A stretch of 6,470 nucleotides of DNA from Eubacteriales bacterium (GCA_030527765.1 JAUNAE010000218.1:1-6470), one strand, 5' to 3'; shown: positions 1-6,240, counted from the first letter of the stretch. Notes: generated from the sequence alone by a model not told the origin. Made by a program: numbers and translations.

Positions 1-72
1 ATGTAAAGAATTTTCGAGAATCGTATGTGTTTCACTGTTCAGTTATCAATGTTCTCTGTCTCATCGACAGCT
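1..72 (-). other. leader of a probable rRNA operon lying beyond the left edge
   Basis: Downstream of P2 the minus strand carries a 5-bp hairpin, CTGTC/GACAG (56-60 with 66-70), then a stretch reading GAACATTGATAACTGAACAG (about 34-53) that resembles the boxA-like antitermination leaders before 16S or 23S genes in Clostridia. No rRNA sequence is visible in the window. The assignment rests on the strong tandem promoters and this leader. A tRNA operon is the main alternative. Confidence 0.6.
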
Positions 73-77
73 TGTTA

Positions 78-83
78 ACTATA
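78..83 (-). promoter_or_regulatory. -10 box of stable-RNA promoter P2
   Basis: TATAGT on the minus strand, exactly 17 bases downstream of the TTGACA at 101-106. Transcription should start at about 71-73 and continue leftwards past position 1. Confidence 0.85.
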
Positions 84-100
84 TCATAGCTTCAAGTGTT

Positions 101-106
101 TGTCAA
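101..106 (-). promoter_or_regulatory. -35 box of stable-RNA promoter P2
   Basis: On the minus strand this reads TTGACA, a perfect consensus, and lies 17 bases from a TATAGT -10 box at 78-83. An A-rich tract typical of an UP element lies just upstream (about 107-133). It is the second of two near-consensus promoters in tandem, the usual arrangement ahead of rRNA operons, and it fires out of the window to the left. Confidence 0.85.
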
Positions 107-170
107 CAGGTTTTTTCAACTTTTTTTATTTCATCAAGTTGTGAACCCGTCTCTCTTTGAGACGAATGTT

Positions 171-176
171 AGTATA
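171..176 (-). promoter_or_regulatory. -10 box of stable-RNA promoter P1
   Basis: TATACT on the minus strand with 17-base spacing to TTGACG. The predicted start is near 164-167. The first transcribed bases can form a 6-bp hairpin, CGTCTC/GAGACG (148-153 with 159-164), between the two promoters. Confidence 0.85.
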
Positions 177-193
177 TCATCCGTTATCCCATG

Positions 194-199
194 CGTCAA
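194..199 (-). promoter_or_regulatory. -35 box of stable-RNA promoter P1
   Basis: TTGACG on the minus strand, 17 bases from the TATACT -10 box at 171-176. Two A runs (about 203-219) lie just upstream and fit an UP element. The promoter starts right after the terminator that closes the DUF5711-cvpA unit, so it serves a separate transcript to the left. Confidence 0.85.
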
Positions 200-238
200 G
201 CACTTTTTTTCATTTTTTTCAAACAATTTAACCGAAAA

Positions 239-280
239 GCAGGCAGCACATAGATCATGCTCGATCTATGCGCTGCCCGC
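239..280 (-). terminator. intrinsic terminator after cvpA-like gene
   Basis: On the minus strand bases 280-263 and 256-239 form an uninterrupted 18-bp stem with a 6-base loop, then TTTT. Two of the pairs are G-U in the minus-strand RNA. In the opposite direction the same positions would be A-C mismatches, so the structure is built for minus-strand transcription. It begins 6 bases past the cvpA stop codon and separates that operon from the stable-RNA promoters. Confidence 0.9.
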
Positions 281-286
281 CTTTGT

Positions 287-1024
287 TCATCTCGCATATG
301 TAATTTGTGTAAACCACTTACTAAGTGGATTGTACAGAAAGAGCTGTTTCAATACTACATCCTCTTCCACCAGATTCAAAATGGTTTTTCCAAAATCTGT
401 GTTACAGAGAATGGTTGCAATCAACATGGCTATCCAAATATAGATTACACACTTTCCACCGCCAAGAATCGCTCCGGCAAGTTTATTGGCGCCCCGAATC
501 ACCGGCATGTTTGCCACGATATTTAATAAGAAGCCCAATATTCGCAGAAGCAGATTCGCCAGTACGAAGGATACTAGGAATGCGATCGCATTCGTAATAA
601 TCCCTGCAATATAGTCTGCCATGTAATCTACAAAGTTCGTTACTCCCAGTGCCGAGTACACCGCTGCCTGATTATTTGTCTCCAGTCCTTCTGTCAAGAA
701 GGCCGGAAGCCCCAAATTCTCAATCATCTGTGTCTGTTCTTCACTGTTTGGAGCCACACTGCTGTCTATCTTATTATTGATATACTGATGCGTGCTGTCG
801 CTCACCATCTTATAAACAGGTGTCTGTTCCCTCATGAATTCATTCACATAGGGATTCACAATCCATACAATACCGATGGACAAAAAAATCACCAATGTAG
901 AAAATACTTCTTTGACAAGTCCCCGGCGATAACCGATCACTGTGCACAGGACAACCGCTGCCAATGCCGCAACTCCGAGCCAGGTCCATCCATAAGAAGT
1001 CAGATACTGTTCAATTCTTTCCAT
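287..1024 (-). CDS. CvpA family integral membrane protein
   Basis: This 245-residue protein resembles the CvpA/colicin V production family. It has two hydrophobic helices near the N-terminus (about residues 14-30 and 40-57) separated by the family-typical GYRRGLVKE turn (31-39). A hydrophilic loop with several acidic residues follows (about 60-135), then a long hydrophobic helix (139-167), an NKLAGAILGG motif (180-189) and a last helix (about 190-207). The hydrophilic segment between helices 2 and 3 is larger than in classic CvpA of about 160 residues. CvpA-family proteins have been linked to colicin V export and envelope stress tolerance, but the biochemical role is not settled. The start lies one base after the stop of the upstream gene (TGA T ATG). 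I see no Shine-Dalgarno sequence, so translation probably depends on coupling. It is the last gene of a two-gene unit. Confidence 0.8.
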   Translation of the reverse strand: MERIEQYLTSYGWTWLGVAALAAVVLCTVIGYRRGLVKEVFSTLVIFLSIGIVWIVNPYVNEFMREQTPVYKMVSDSTHQYINNKIDSSVAPNSEEQTQMIENLGLPAFLTEGLETNNQAAVYSALGVTNFVDYMADYIAGIITNAIAFLVSFVLANLLLRILGFLLNIVANMPVIRGANKLAGAILGGGKCVIYIWIAMLIATILCNTDFGKTILNLVEEDVVLKQLFLYNPLSKWFTQITYAR

Positions 1025-1025
1025 A

Positions 1026-2264
1026 TCAGGACAGTCTGATCACATTGACGCCGTTATCGAGTACAAGCAGGTAGCGATTGCTTCCAAGCTTGAAGAAATC
1101 CTCAATTGTACCGTCAATGGTTCCGGAAAACTTCGTAATACCGCGGTTGTTCACAACACCTATCTGTGAGCTGTTGTACATCAAAATGTTTCCGCCGCTC
1201 ACTTTAATCTGTGTATAAGGAATGTTAAACTCCTTCGAGAACTTCAGAACACCATCCGTATTGTAGACATCCATTCGATAAAGATTCTTACCCTCTTCAT
1301 TTTTGAAGACAAGACCTATCATCTCTTCATCATAGAATGTGCTGACAATTTCCTGTTCTACCGGAATGGTTGCAATCTCCTCCGGAATCTGTGCACCTCC
1401 ATAGAGGATCACTCCATCCTCACGAATTGCAATGCACCGGTCTTCTTTCAGATACTGCACCTCCGGAATAACAAGTCCTTCATATGTATAGCCGCTTACA
1501 ATACGGTCATCCTCACTCTGCCCAACTTCACCAAAATTGTAAAAGGCAACATAACTCGTCGTTTTGTTTCCATCTACATACTGATAAGTCACCATCATGA
1601 TCTGACCGTTATTGGAAATCGCTACATCCATAGGATAACCCGGATCATCGATTCTTGTCTGATTCTCAGCAATCAGACTTCCATCTGTTCCATAGAAGTT
1701 AATCCAGGTATCGTCTCCTCCGTTCAGAATTGCAGCCACAAGTCCATTGGAACCAATCGTTACTTTTACAATCGCATAAGAAGTGGTTACTTCCCCAAGA
1801 AAGCCGGAACTGTTGTAAATCTCCATAACCGTTCCATCCTGATCTGCAATTACTGCATAATCCCCACATACATCAGCGATTGGATTTGTCATTGTGTAAG
1901 TTGCATTCCACAGAGTTTCCATTCGAGTGTCCACAAGAGCCACTTCTGTCTGACTGTAACGAAGGATTTTTCCGTTAAATTCCTTGTATCCGGTAGACAC
2001 GATGTCTTCCTGCCGGCTTCTGGATTCTACTTTATAATTCTTATATGTCCTTCGTTCCTGAATAAAAGAAATTCCCAGGGCCGCCGCAACGATAAAGATC
2101 AGAATCAACAGAATGGTCTGGATCATTGTTTTTCGCCGCAGACGGCTTCTGTACAACAGTTTCTCCTCATCTGTCATTCCTGCCTGGGCTTTTGCGATTT
2201 TTGCTTTCTTTATTTTTTTTCGTCGTTTTCTTCTCTTTGTAAGAGCACCAAAAAAATCCGCCAT
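1026..2264 (-). CDS. DUF5711-type membrane-anchored beta-propeller-like protein
   Basis: A 412-residue protein of unknown function that I assign to the DUF5711 family by overall look (family match inferred, not searched). Residues 1-46 are very basic (runs such as KRRKRRKKIKKAK) and should be cytoplasmic. Residues 48-68 form one transmembrane helix. The rest should lie outside the membrane and consists of repeated short beta-strand units with turns such as YNSSG, YGTDG and VYNTDG, as in WD40/PQQ-like beta-propellers. There is no signal peptidase site and no recognisable catalytic motif, so a sensing or scaffolding role is plausible but unproven. The start is supported by AAGGGA about five bases upstream. 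It is the first gene after its own extended -10 promoter and is translationally linked to the CvpA-like gene, which suggests that the two membrane proteins act together. Confidence 0.8.
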   Translation of the reverse strand: MADFFGALTKRRKRRKKIKKAKIAKAQAGMTDEEKLLYRSRLRRKTMIQTILLILIFIVAAALGISFIQERRTYKNYKVESRSRQEDIVSTGYKEFNGKILRYSQTEVALVDTRMETLWNATYTMTNPIADVCGDYAVIADQDGTVMEIYNSSGFLGEVTTSYAIVKVTIGSNGLVAAILNGGDDTWINFYGTDGSLIAENQTRIDDPGYPMDVAISNNGQIMMVTYQYVDGNKTTSYVAFYNFGEVGQSEDDRIVSGYTYEGLVIPEVQYLKEDRCIAIREDGVILYGGAQIPEEIATIPVEQEIVSTFYDEEMIGLVFKNEEGKNLYRMDVYNTDGVLKFSKEFNIPYTQIKVSGGNILMYNSSQIGVVNNRGITKFSGTIDGTIEDFFKLGSNRYLLVLDNGVNVIRLS

Positions 2265-2297
2265 ATAGTCCCTTCTTTATAATCTGAAACCAACGAT

Positions 2298-2336
2298 TCA
2301 CTCTGTTGTCTGTTTGCTGTGGATCGTCACTTTCAT
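2298..2336 (-). CDS. possible 12-residue leader ORF upstream of the DUF5711 gene
   Basis: The roughly 120-base leader of the DUF5711 transcript contains a short ATG-to-TGA frame reading MKVTIHSKQTTE, ending 33 bases before the main start codon. The best ribosome-binding candidate (GAGATGG) is poor and close. It may be chance. It is listed because the leader is long and otherwise empty. Confidence 0.15.
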   Translation of the reverse strand: MKVTIHSKQTTE

Positions 2337-2392
2337 AATTCCATCTCGCATCAAAAATCCGACTGCGATCTGTACATTTCAGTTTCCTTGCA

Positions 2393-2421
2393 ATTATAGC
2401 ACACTTTCTCCTCCTTAAGAA
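2393..2421 (-). promoter_or_regulatory. extended -10 promoter of the DUF5711-cvpA unit
   Basis: The minus strand has TGCTATAAT, a perfect TATAAT (2393-2398) preceded by the TGn extension. The hexamer 17 bases upstream is TTCTTA (2416-2421), a weak -35, as is common for extended -10 promoters. The expected start is near 2386, giving a 5' leader of about 120 bases before the DUF5711 start codon. Confidence 0.75.
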
Positions 2422-2440
2422 GTACCAAAAGAATCCCGCA

Positions 2441-2471
2441 AGCTAAGTGGACATTCGTAATCCGCTTCGCT
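2441..2471 (-). repeat. 31-bp dispersed repeat, copy B
   Basis: The minus strand reads AGCGAAGCGGATTACGAATG and continues to 2441. It matches copy A (2535-2565) at 26 of 31 positions and lies in the same orientation, on the far side of the tkt terminator. Most of the differences are transitions. Confidence 0.7.
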
Positions 2472-2487
2472 TCGTACCTGATTCGGC

Positions 2488-2519
2488 AAAAAACCGAGGT
2501 TGCATTATACAACCTCGGT
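2488..2519 (-). terminator. intrinsic terminator of the tal-tktN-tktC operon
   Basis: On the minus strand ACCGAGGTTG (2519-2510) pairs perfectly with CAACCTCGGT (2502-2493) around a 7-base loop, followed by a run of Ts to 2488. The stem starts 58 bases after the tktC stop codon. No other terminator signal lies between the stop and this stem. Confidence 0.92.
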
Positions 2520-2534
2520 CTCATAAGTTATTTG

Positions 2535-2565
2535 AGTTAAACGGACATTCACAATCCGCTTCGCT
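2535..2565 (-). repeat. 31-bp dispersed repeat, copy A
   Basis: The minus strand reads AGCGAAGCGGATTGTGAATG and continues to 2535. It matches the copy at 6252-6282 at 28 of 31 positions, that copy lying on the plus strand. The stretch TTTAACCAA, which immediately follows the tktC stop codon (2576-2568), also precedes the copy at 6252, so the element seems to extend up to the stop codon. Confidence 0.75.
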
Positions 2566-2576
2566 ATTTGGTTAAA

Positions 2577-3518
2577 TTATGCAAGAAACTCTTTGATCTG
2601 TGCATAGATGCCTGCTGCATCCAGACCATATTTCTCAAGCAGTGCAACTGCCGGGCCGGACTCACCAAATACATCATTCACACCGATACGTTTTACCGGA
2701 ACAGGTGCTTTCTCAGCAAGGCACTCGCATACAGCGCCGCCAAGACCGCCAATGATGGAATGTTCCTCAACGGTAACAACTTTTCCGGTCTCTTTCGCTG
2801 CAGCAACAACCAGTTCCTCATCAAGTGGTTTGATGGTATGGATGTTGATCACCTTTGCGCTTACGCCATCCTCTGCAAGCTTCTCAGCTGCCTCGAGTGC
2901 AGGTGCAACGCAAAGACCGTTTGCAATAATAGTAAGGTCAGTTCCCTCGCGAAGAACGATACCTTTTCCAAGTTCAAATTTGTAATCCGGACGATCATTG
3001 ATTACCGGAACTGCCAGACGGCCAAATCTCATATATACAGGTCCAACATGCTCGTAAGCTGCTTCTACCATTGCTTTTGCTTCGATATCATCAGCTGGGC
3101 AAGCTACAACCATTCCCGGAACAGCTCTCATAAGTGCAAAATCCTCGCAGCACTGATGGGTAGCACCATCCTCACCTACGGAAATTCCACCATGAGTTGC
3201 ACCGATTTTTACATTCAGACGTGGATATGCAACAGAGTTGCGAACCTGCTCAAAAGCACGTCCTGCTGCGAACATAGCAAAAGTGCTGACAAAAGGAACT
3301 TTGCCTGTAGCTGCAAGTCCTGCGCCAATACCTACCATGTTGCACTCTGCAATACCGCAGTCAATGTGACGCTCCGGGAATTCTTTTTTGAATACACCAG
3401 TCTGAGTAGCAGCTGCAAGATCCGCGTCAAGAACCACTAAATCCTCATGTTTTTTACCAAGCTCTACCAGCGCAGCACCATAGCTTGCTCTGGTTGCAAC
3501 CTTCTTTACTTCTGACAT
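2577..3518 (-). CDS. tktC: transketolase, C-terminal subunit
   Basis: A 313-residue half-transketolase carrying the Pyr (pyrimidine-binding) and C-terminal domains. With the adjacent N-terminal subunit it should form the thiamine diphosphate enzyme that moves two-carbon ketol units between pentose phosphate pathway sugars in the cytoplasm. The catalytic glutamate that activates the cofactor is in IAECNM (E58). The FAMFAAGRAFEQVR segment (80-93) and the HGGISVGEDGATHQ block (109-122) are hallmarks of the Pyr domain. The C-terminal domain covers about residues 190-313. The start has a good site, AGGTGA six bases upstream, and lies inside the end of the N-subunit gene (13-base overlap), so the two subunits should be made in equal amounts. 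A terminator follows. It also resembles the second half of DXP synthase, but the separate N-subunit beside tal favours transketolase. Confidence 0.95.
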   Translation of the reverse strand: MSEVKKVATRASYGAALVELGKKHEDLVVLDADLAAATQTGVFKKEFPERHIDCGIAECNMVGIGAGLAATGKVPFVSTFAMFAAGRAFEQVRNSVAYPRLNVKIGATHGGISVGEDGATHQCCEDFALMRAVPGMVVACPADDIEAKAMVEAAYEHVGPVYMRFGRLAVPVINDRPDYKFELGKGIVLREGTDLTIIANGLCVAPALEAAEKLAEDGVSAKVINIHTIKPLDEELVVAAAKETGKVVTVEEHSIIGGLGGAVCECLAEKAPVPVKRIGVNDVFGESGPAVALLEKYGLDAAGIYAQIKEFLA

Positions 3519-4345
3519 AATGATTCACCTACTTTCTCAAGATCTGCCATTGCCTGTGCATACTGCTCATCGTTCGGAGCTTTGCCGTGCCATCCTACAT
3601 TGTTCTCCATGAAGGATACGCCTTTACCTTTGACGGTCTTCATAACAATTGCAGTCGGCATTCCCTTGGTCGCTTTTGCTTCTTCAAAAGCAGCTTTCAG
3701 CTGATCCATATCATTACCATCAGCAACGTTGATTACATGGAAATTGAATGCTTCGAATTTCTTGTCGATCGGGTATGGAGAGCAAACCTCATCGATCGGT
3801 CCATCAATCTGCAGACCGTTGTTATCAACGATGACAACAAGGTTATCCAGTTTGCGGAATCCTGCAAACATAGCAGCTTCCCAAACCTGACCCTCCTGGA
3901 TCTCACCATCTCCGAGAAGTGTGTAAACACGATAAGACTCATCGCTGAGTTTTGCAGACAGAGCCATACCTACTGCTGCAGAGATACCCTGTCCCAGAGA
4001 ACCACTGGACATGTCAACGCCAGGAATGTGTTTCATATCCGGATGTCCCTGAAGGTAGGAACCAAGATGACGAAGAGTTGTCAGATCTTCTTTCGGGAAA
4101 AATCCTCTTTCTGCAAGTACGGAATAATATCCCGGTGCTGTATGTCCTTTGGAGAGTACAAAACGATCTCTCTTTGGATCTTTTGGATTCTTCGGATCTA
4201 CGTTCATTTCTTCAAAATAAAGATATGTATACAAATCTGCAGCGGAAAGAGAACCGCCCGGATGGCCGGCTTTTGCTGCATGAACTGCTGTCACGATATC
4301 CTTGCGGACTTCGTTTGCAATTTTCTGAAGCTCTAATTTCTCCAT
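3506..4345 (-). CDS. tktN: transketolase, N-terminal subunit
   Basis: This 279-residue protein is the thiamine diphosphate/metal-binding (PP) domain of a split transketolase. The cofactor motif runs from GDGEIQEGQ to VIVDNN (about residues 145-176, counted from this start). Histidines expected around the cofactor and substrate phosphates are present in KAGHPGGS, SKGHTAPG, QGHPDM and GWHGKAP. It pairs with the C-terminal subunit encoded immediately downstream, with a 13-base gene overlap. An in-frame ATG also exists two codons upstream (4351), but the ribosome site AAGGAG lies only 2 bases from that codon and 8 bases from the one chosen here, so 4345 is the better start. Full-length one-chain transketolases are about 650 residues. 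The two halves together give about 592, normal for the split form of Clostridia and Archaea. Confidence 0.95.
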   Translation of the reverse strand: MEKLELQKIANEVRKDIVTAVHAAKAGHPGGSLSAADLYTYLYFEEMNVDPKNPKDPKRDRFVLSKGHTAPGYYSVLAERGFFPKEDLTTLRHLGSYLQGHPDMKHIPGVDMSSGSLGQGISAAVGMALSAKLSDESYRVYTLLGDGEIQEGQVWEAAMFAGFRKLDNLVVIVDNNGLQIDGPIDEVCSPYPIDKKFEAFNFHVINVADGNDMDQLKAAFEEAKATKGMPTAIVMKTVKGKGVSFMENNVGWHGKAPNDEQYAQAMADLEKVGESLCQK

Positions 4346-4380
4346 GATCATTACTCCTTTGATCTTTATAAGTCTTTGAA

Positions 4381-5034
4381 TTATTCACCGAAAACAGCTT
4401 TGTAATCCTGCTGGAATTTCACGATTCCTGCATCGGTTAACGGATGATGAGTCATCTGCTCAAGAACTTTGTAAGGAACGGTTGCAATATCTGCACCTGC
4501 CAGTGCGCACTCTGTTACATGAACAGGATGACGAACACTTGCACAAATAATCTCAGTCTCAATACCGGCTACATCGAACATCTCAACAATCTGACGGATC
4601 AGATCCAGACCATCTGTAGAAATGTCGTCCAGTCTTCCAAGGAATGGAGACACATAAGTAGCACCTGCTCTTGCCGCAAGAAGAGCCTGGTTTGCTGTGA
4701 AGATCAGAGTTACGTTGGTCTTAATGCCTTCGCCGCTCAGAACTTTAACTGCTTTCAGACCTTCTACGGTCATTGGAATCTTAACTACCATATTCGGGTG
4801 AATAGCTGCGATTGCACGTCCTTCTTCAATCATGCCCTCTGCATCTACAGTTGTTGCTTTTACTTCACCGCTGATCGGTCCATCAACAATTGTGGTGATC
4901 TCTTTGATAACTTCGTTAAAATCTCTGCCCTCTTTTGCAATCAAAGAAGGGTTGGTTGTTACACCGCAAATGATTCCCATATCATTTGCTGCTTTGATAT
5001 CTTCTACTTTTGCTGTGTCAATAAAGAATTTCAT
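4381..5034 (-). CDS. tal: transaldolase, TalC/Fsa-like short form
   Basis: A 217-residue single-domain TIM barrel of the small transaldolase/fructose-6-phosphate aldolase family. It should transfer dihydroxyacetone units between sedoheptulose-7-phosphate and glyceraldehyde-3-phosphate through a Schiff base on K85 in the VVKIPMT strand. Other active-site elements are D6, the GVTTNPS segment (24-30) and the SPFLGRLDD loop (129-137). Residues that separate the two activities are of transaldolase type: E57 where E. coli FsaA has Gln59, and F131 where FsaA has Tyr131. The start is set by GGGAGGA about nine bases upstream. It is the first gene of the operon, 35 bases from the chosen tktN start. With the two transketolase subunits it completes the non-oxidative branch of the pentose phosphate pathway. 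Confidence 0.95.
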   Translation of the reverse strand: MKFFIDTAKVEDIKAANDMGIICGVTTNPSLIAKEGRDFNEVIKEITTIVDGPISGEVKATTVDAEGMIEEGRAIAAIHPNMVVKIPMTVEGLKAVKVLSGEGIKTNVTLIFTANQALLAARAGATYVSPFLGRLDDISTDGLDLIRQIVEMFDVAGIETEIICASVRHPVHVTECALAGADIATVPYKVLEQMTHHPLTDAGIVKFQQDYKAVFGE

Positions 5035-5078
5035 CCCTGATTTCCTCCCAATACTAAAATGATCTTATCACGGTTTCA

Positions 5079-5106
5079 ATTATAACAAACCACTGTAAAA
5101 GTTCAA
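5079..5106 (-). promoter_or_regulatory. promoter of the tal-tkt operon
   Basis: On the minus strand TTGAAC (5101-5106) and a perfect TATAAT (5079-5084) are 16 bases apart, and the -10 carries the TG extension (TGTTATAAT). Transcription should start near 5072, about 38 bases before the tal start codon. Two copies of a spaced direct repeat lie just upstream (5128-5139 and 5160-5170). Confidence 0.8.
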
Positions 5107-5127
5107 GTGTAGGAATTTGAAATGAAT

Positions 5128-5170
5128 GTGCTGTTTTTTGACATTTCAGTAAAACAGAAGTGCTGTTTTT
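5128..5170. repeat. spaced direct repeat upstream of the tal promoter
   Basis: GTGCTGTTTTT occurs at 5128-5138 and again at 5160-5170 on the plus strand, start to start 32 bases, about three helical turns. The copies sit upstream of the tal -35 box. They could be an operator pair, or only an accident of T-rich sequence around the weak terminator at 5151-5169. Confidence 0.45.
5151..5169. terminator. weak hairpin after recR, possible terminator
   Basis: AAAACAG (5151-5157) and CTGTTTT (5163-5169) form a 7-bp, AT-rich stem with a 5-base loop, 26 bases past the recR stop. The U-rich side overlaps the stem in both directions. It is weak compared with the other two terminators here, so some read-through into tal is likely. 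Confidence 0.35.
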
Positions 5171-5194
5171 AACCTATTCCTTCTGCTTCGCATT

Positions 5195-5791
5195 TTATAA
5201 CTCAATACGTCCATCCAGTGCTCTAAGAAGAGTCACCTCATCGATGTATTCCAGATCGCCGCCCACCGGAACACCGCTCGCAATTCTGCTCACTTTGATT
5301 CCGCTCGGTTTGATCAATTTGCTGATATACATTGCTGTGGTCTCACCCTCCAGACTGGAGTTGGTGGCAATAATCACCTCTTTGACATCTCCCTGCAGAC
5401 GGGTCATCAGCTCCTTCAGACGAATGTCATCCGGACCGATTCCAAGCATCGGGGAGATTGCACCGTGAAGCACATGATAAACACCCTCATATTTTCCGGT
5501 CTTCTCATATGCCGCAAGATCTCTGGTTGTCTCCACAACCATGATAGTGCTGTGATCTCTCTTGTCATTTGCACAGATCGGACATTCTTCCTGATCTGTC
5601 AGAGTAAAGCAATGCTTACAGTATCGAACATTCTCCCTTGCTCCTGTAATGGAACCTGTCAACTGCTCCACCTGATCTTTCGGCATATTCATAATATGGA
5701 AGGCCAGTCTCTGGGCAGATTTCGCACCGATTCCCGGAAGATGGGCAAGCTGCTCGATCAGCTTGTTAATATGACTGCTGTAGTATTCCAT
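5195..5791 (-). CDS. recR: recombination mediator protein RecR
   Basis: A complete 198-residue RecR, the usual length. It acts with RecO (and RecF) to load RecA on single-stranded DNA during gap repair. A helix-hairpin-helix, [15 protein letters not shown], lies at 18-32. Four cysteines (C58, C61, C70, C73) form the zinc finger. The Toprim domain follows with its acidic residue in MVVE (E86) and the [14 protein letters not shown] strand-loop. The C-terminal [12 protein letters not shown] segment is the conserved Walker B-like end of the family. Its ATG shares one base with the ybaB stop (TAATG). The likely ribosome site is the GGAGGAGG that also encodes the glycine-rich end of YbaB, 12 bases from the ATG, which is a little far, so coupled translation is probable. 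Confidence 0.97.
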   Translation of the reverse strand: MEYYSSHINKLIEQLAHLPGIGAKSAQRLAFHIMNMPKDQVEQLTGSITGARENVRYCKHCFTLTDQEECPICANDKRDHSTIMVVETTRDLAAYEKTGKYEGVYHVLHGAISPMLGIGPDDIRLKELMTRLQGDVKEVIIATNSSLEGETTAMYISKLIKPSGIKVSRIASGVPVGGDLEYIDEVTLLRALDGRIEL

Positions 5792-6144
5792 TAGAATGAA
5801 AGGCCTCCTCCGAAGCCGCCGAATCCACCGGTAAGTTTGGACATTACTGCAGAAGACTCTTCTTCCATCTTGCGAAGAGCTTCATTTGTAGCTGCCATAA
5901 CCAGATCCTCCAGCATTTCAATATCATCCGGATCAACGACTTCCTCTGCAAGTTTTACTTTGGTAATCTCTCTTCTTCCGGATACAGTAACCTCAACCGC
6001 ACCGCCGCCTGCAGATGCTGTGAACTCTTTTTCCTCAAGTGCTTTCTGATTTTCCTCCATCTGACGCTGCATTTTCTGTGCCTGCTTCATCAGATTGTTC
6101 ATATTGCCCGGCATACCTCCCGGAAATCCACCACGTTTTGCCAT
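5791..6144 (-). CDS. ybaB: YbaB/EbfC family nucleoid-associated protein
   Basis: A 117-residue member of the YbaB/EbfC family, small dimeric DNA-binding proteins nearly always encoded just before recR. A helical, Gln/Met/Lys/Glu-rich segment (about 15-40) precedes the conserved beta core [20 protein letters not shown] (47-66), and a second long helix (about 73-104) follows. A glycine-rich N-terminus (GGFPGGMPG) and a glycine-rich tail (GGFGGFGGG) flank the fold. The start is clear: AGGAGGAT sits six bases upstream of the ATG. In most bacteria dnaX lies immediately upstream. Here the visible upstream coding end does not look like DnaX to me. Confidence 0.95.
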   Translation of the reverse strand: MAKRGGFPGGMPGNMNNLMKQAQKMQRQMEENQKALEEKEFTASAGGGAVEVTVSGRREITKVKLAEEVVDPDDIEMLEDLVMAATNEALRKMEEESSAVMSKLTGGFGGFGGGLSF

Positions 6145-6161
6145 GTTCTTATCCTCCTGTA

Positions 6162-6190
6162 ATCTTGTTGTCTTATTATCTTGTTGTCTT
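6162..6190. repeat. 16-bp tandem duplication in the ybaB leader
   Basis: ATCTTGTTGTCTT occurs at 6162-6174 and 6178-6190, 13 identical bases with a period of 16. It lies between the ybaB ribosome binding site and the end of the inverted-repeat arm at 6188. It looks like a local slippage duplication. Confidence 0.7.
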
Positions 6191-6240
6191 CGTAACTATC
6201 GAACTCGCATGCGAATCTTTTCACGAGATCCGCATTTTAA
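6188..6240 (+). repeat. inverted repeat, left arm (53 bp)
   Basis: This arm matches the reverse complement of 6417-6469 at 43 of 53 positions by hand alignment, without gaps. The mismatches are nearly all transitions, the pattern of old copies or of pairing through G-U. The arm contains a smaller imperfect palindrome, GCGAATC...GATCCGC (6211-6233). It is directly followed by a copy of the 31-bp repeat. Confidence 0.75.

Noticed and set aside
96..443. 115-residue open frame on the plus strand at the left end
   Set aside because: It runs through two minus-strand promoters, a terminator and the end of cvpA, which explain the sequence better.
2441..2565. A CRISPR array made of the repeated 31-bp units
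   Set aside because: Only two copies occur here, they are imperfect, and the space between them holds a terminator rather than a spacer of typical length with further repeats. No cas gene is present.
2568..3440. 290-residue open frame on the plus strand across tktC
   Set aside because: It is antisense to a clear transketolase subunit. Its translation is rich in Cys, Ser and Asn without any domain pattern, and no ribosome site precedes it.
3587..4336. 249-residue open frame on the plus strand across tktN
   Set aside because: It mirrors the codon use of the real gene on the other strand. The translation is Cys-rich and low in recognisable motifs.
2577..4345. The two transketolase halves as one gene broken by a frameshift
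   Set aside because: Each half has its own start with a proper ribosome binding site and a complete domain, and split transketolases are a known normal form in Clostridia and Archaea.
4444..5040. 198-residue Cys-rich open frame on the plus strand across tal
   Set aside because: It is antisense to a confident transaldolase. The cysteines come from reverse reading of Ala and Thr codons and show no regular zinc-finger spacing.
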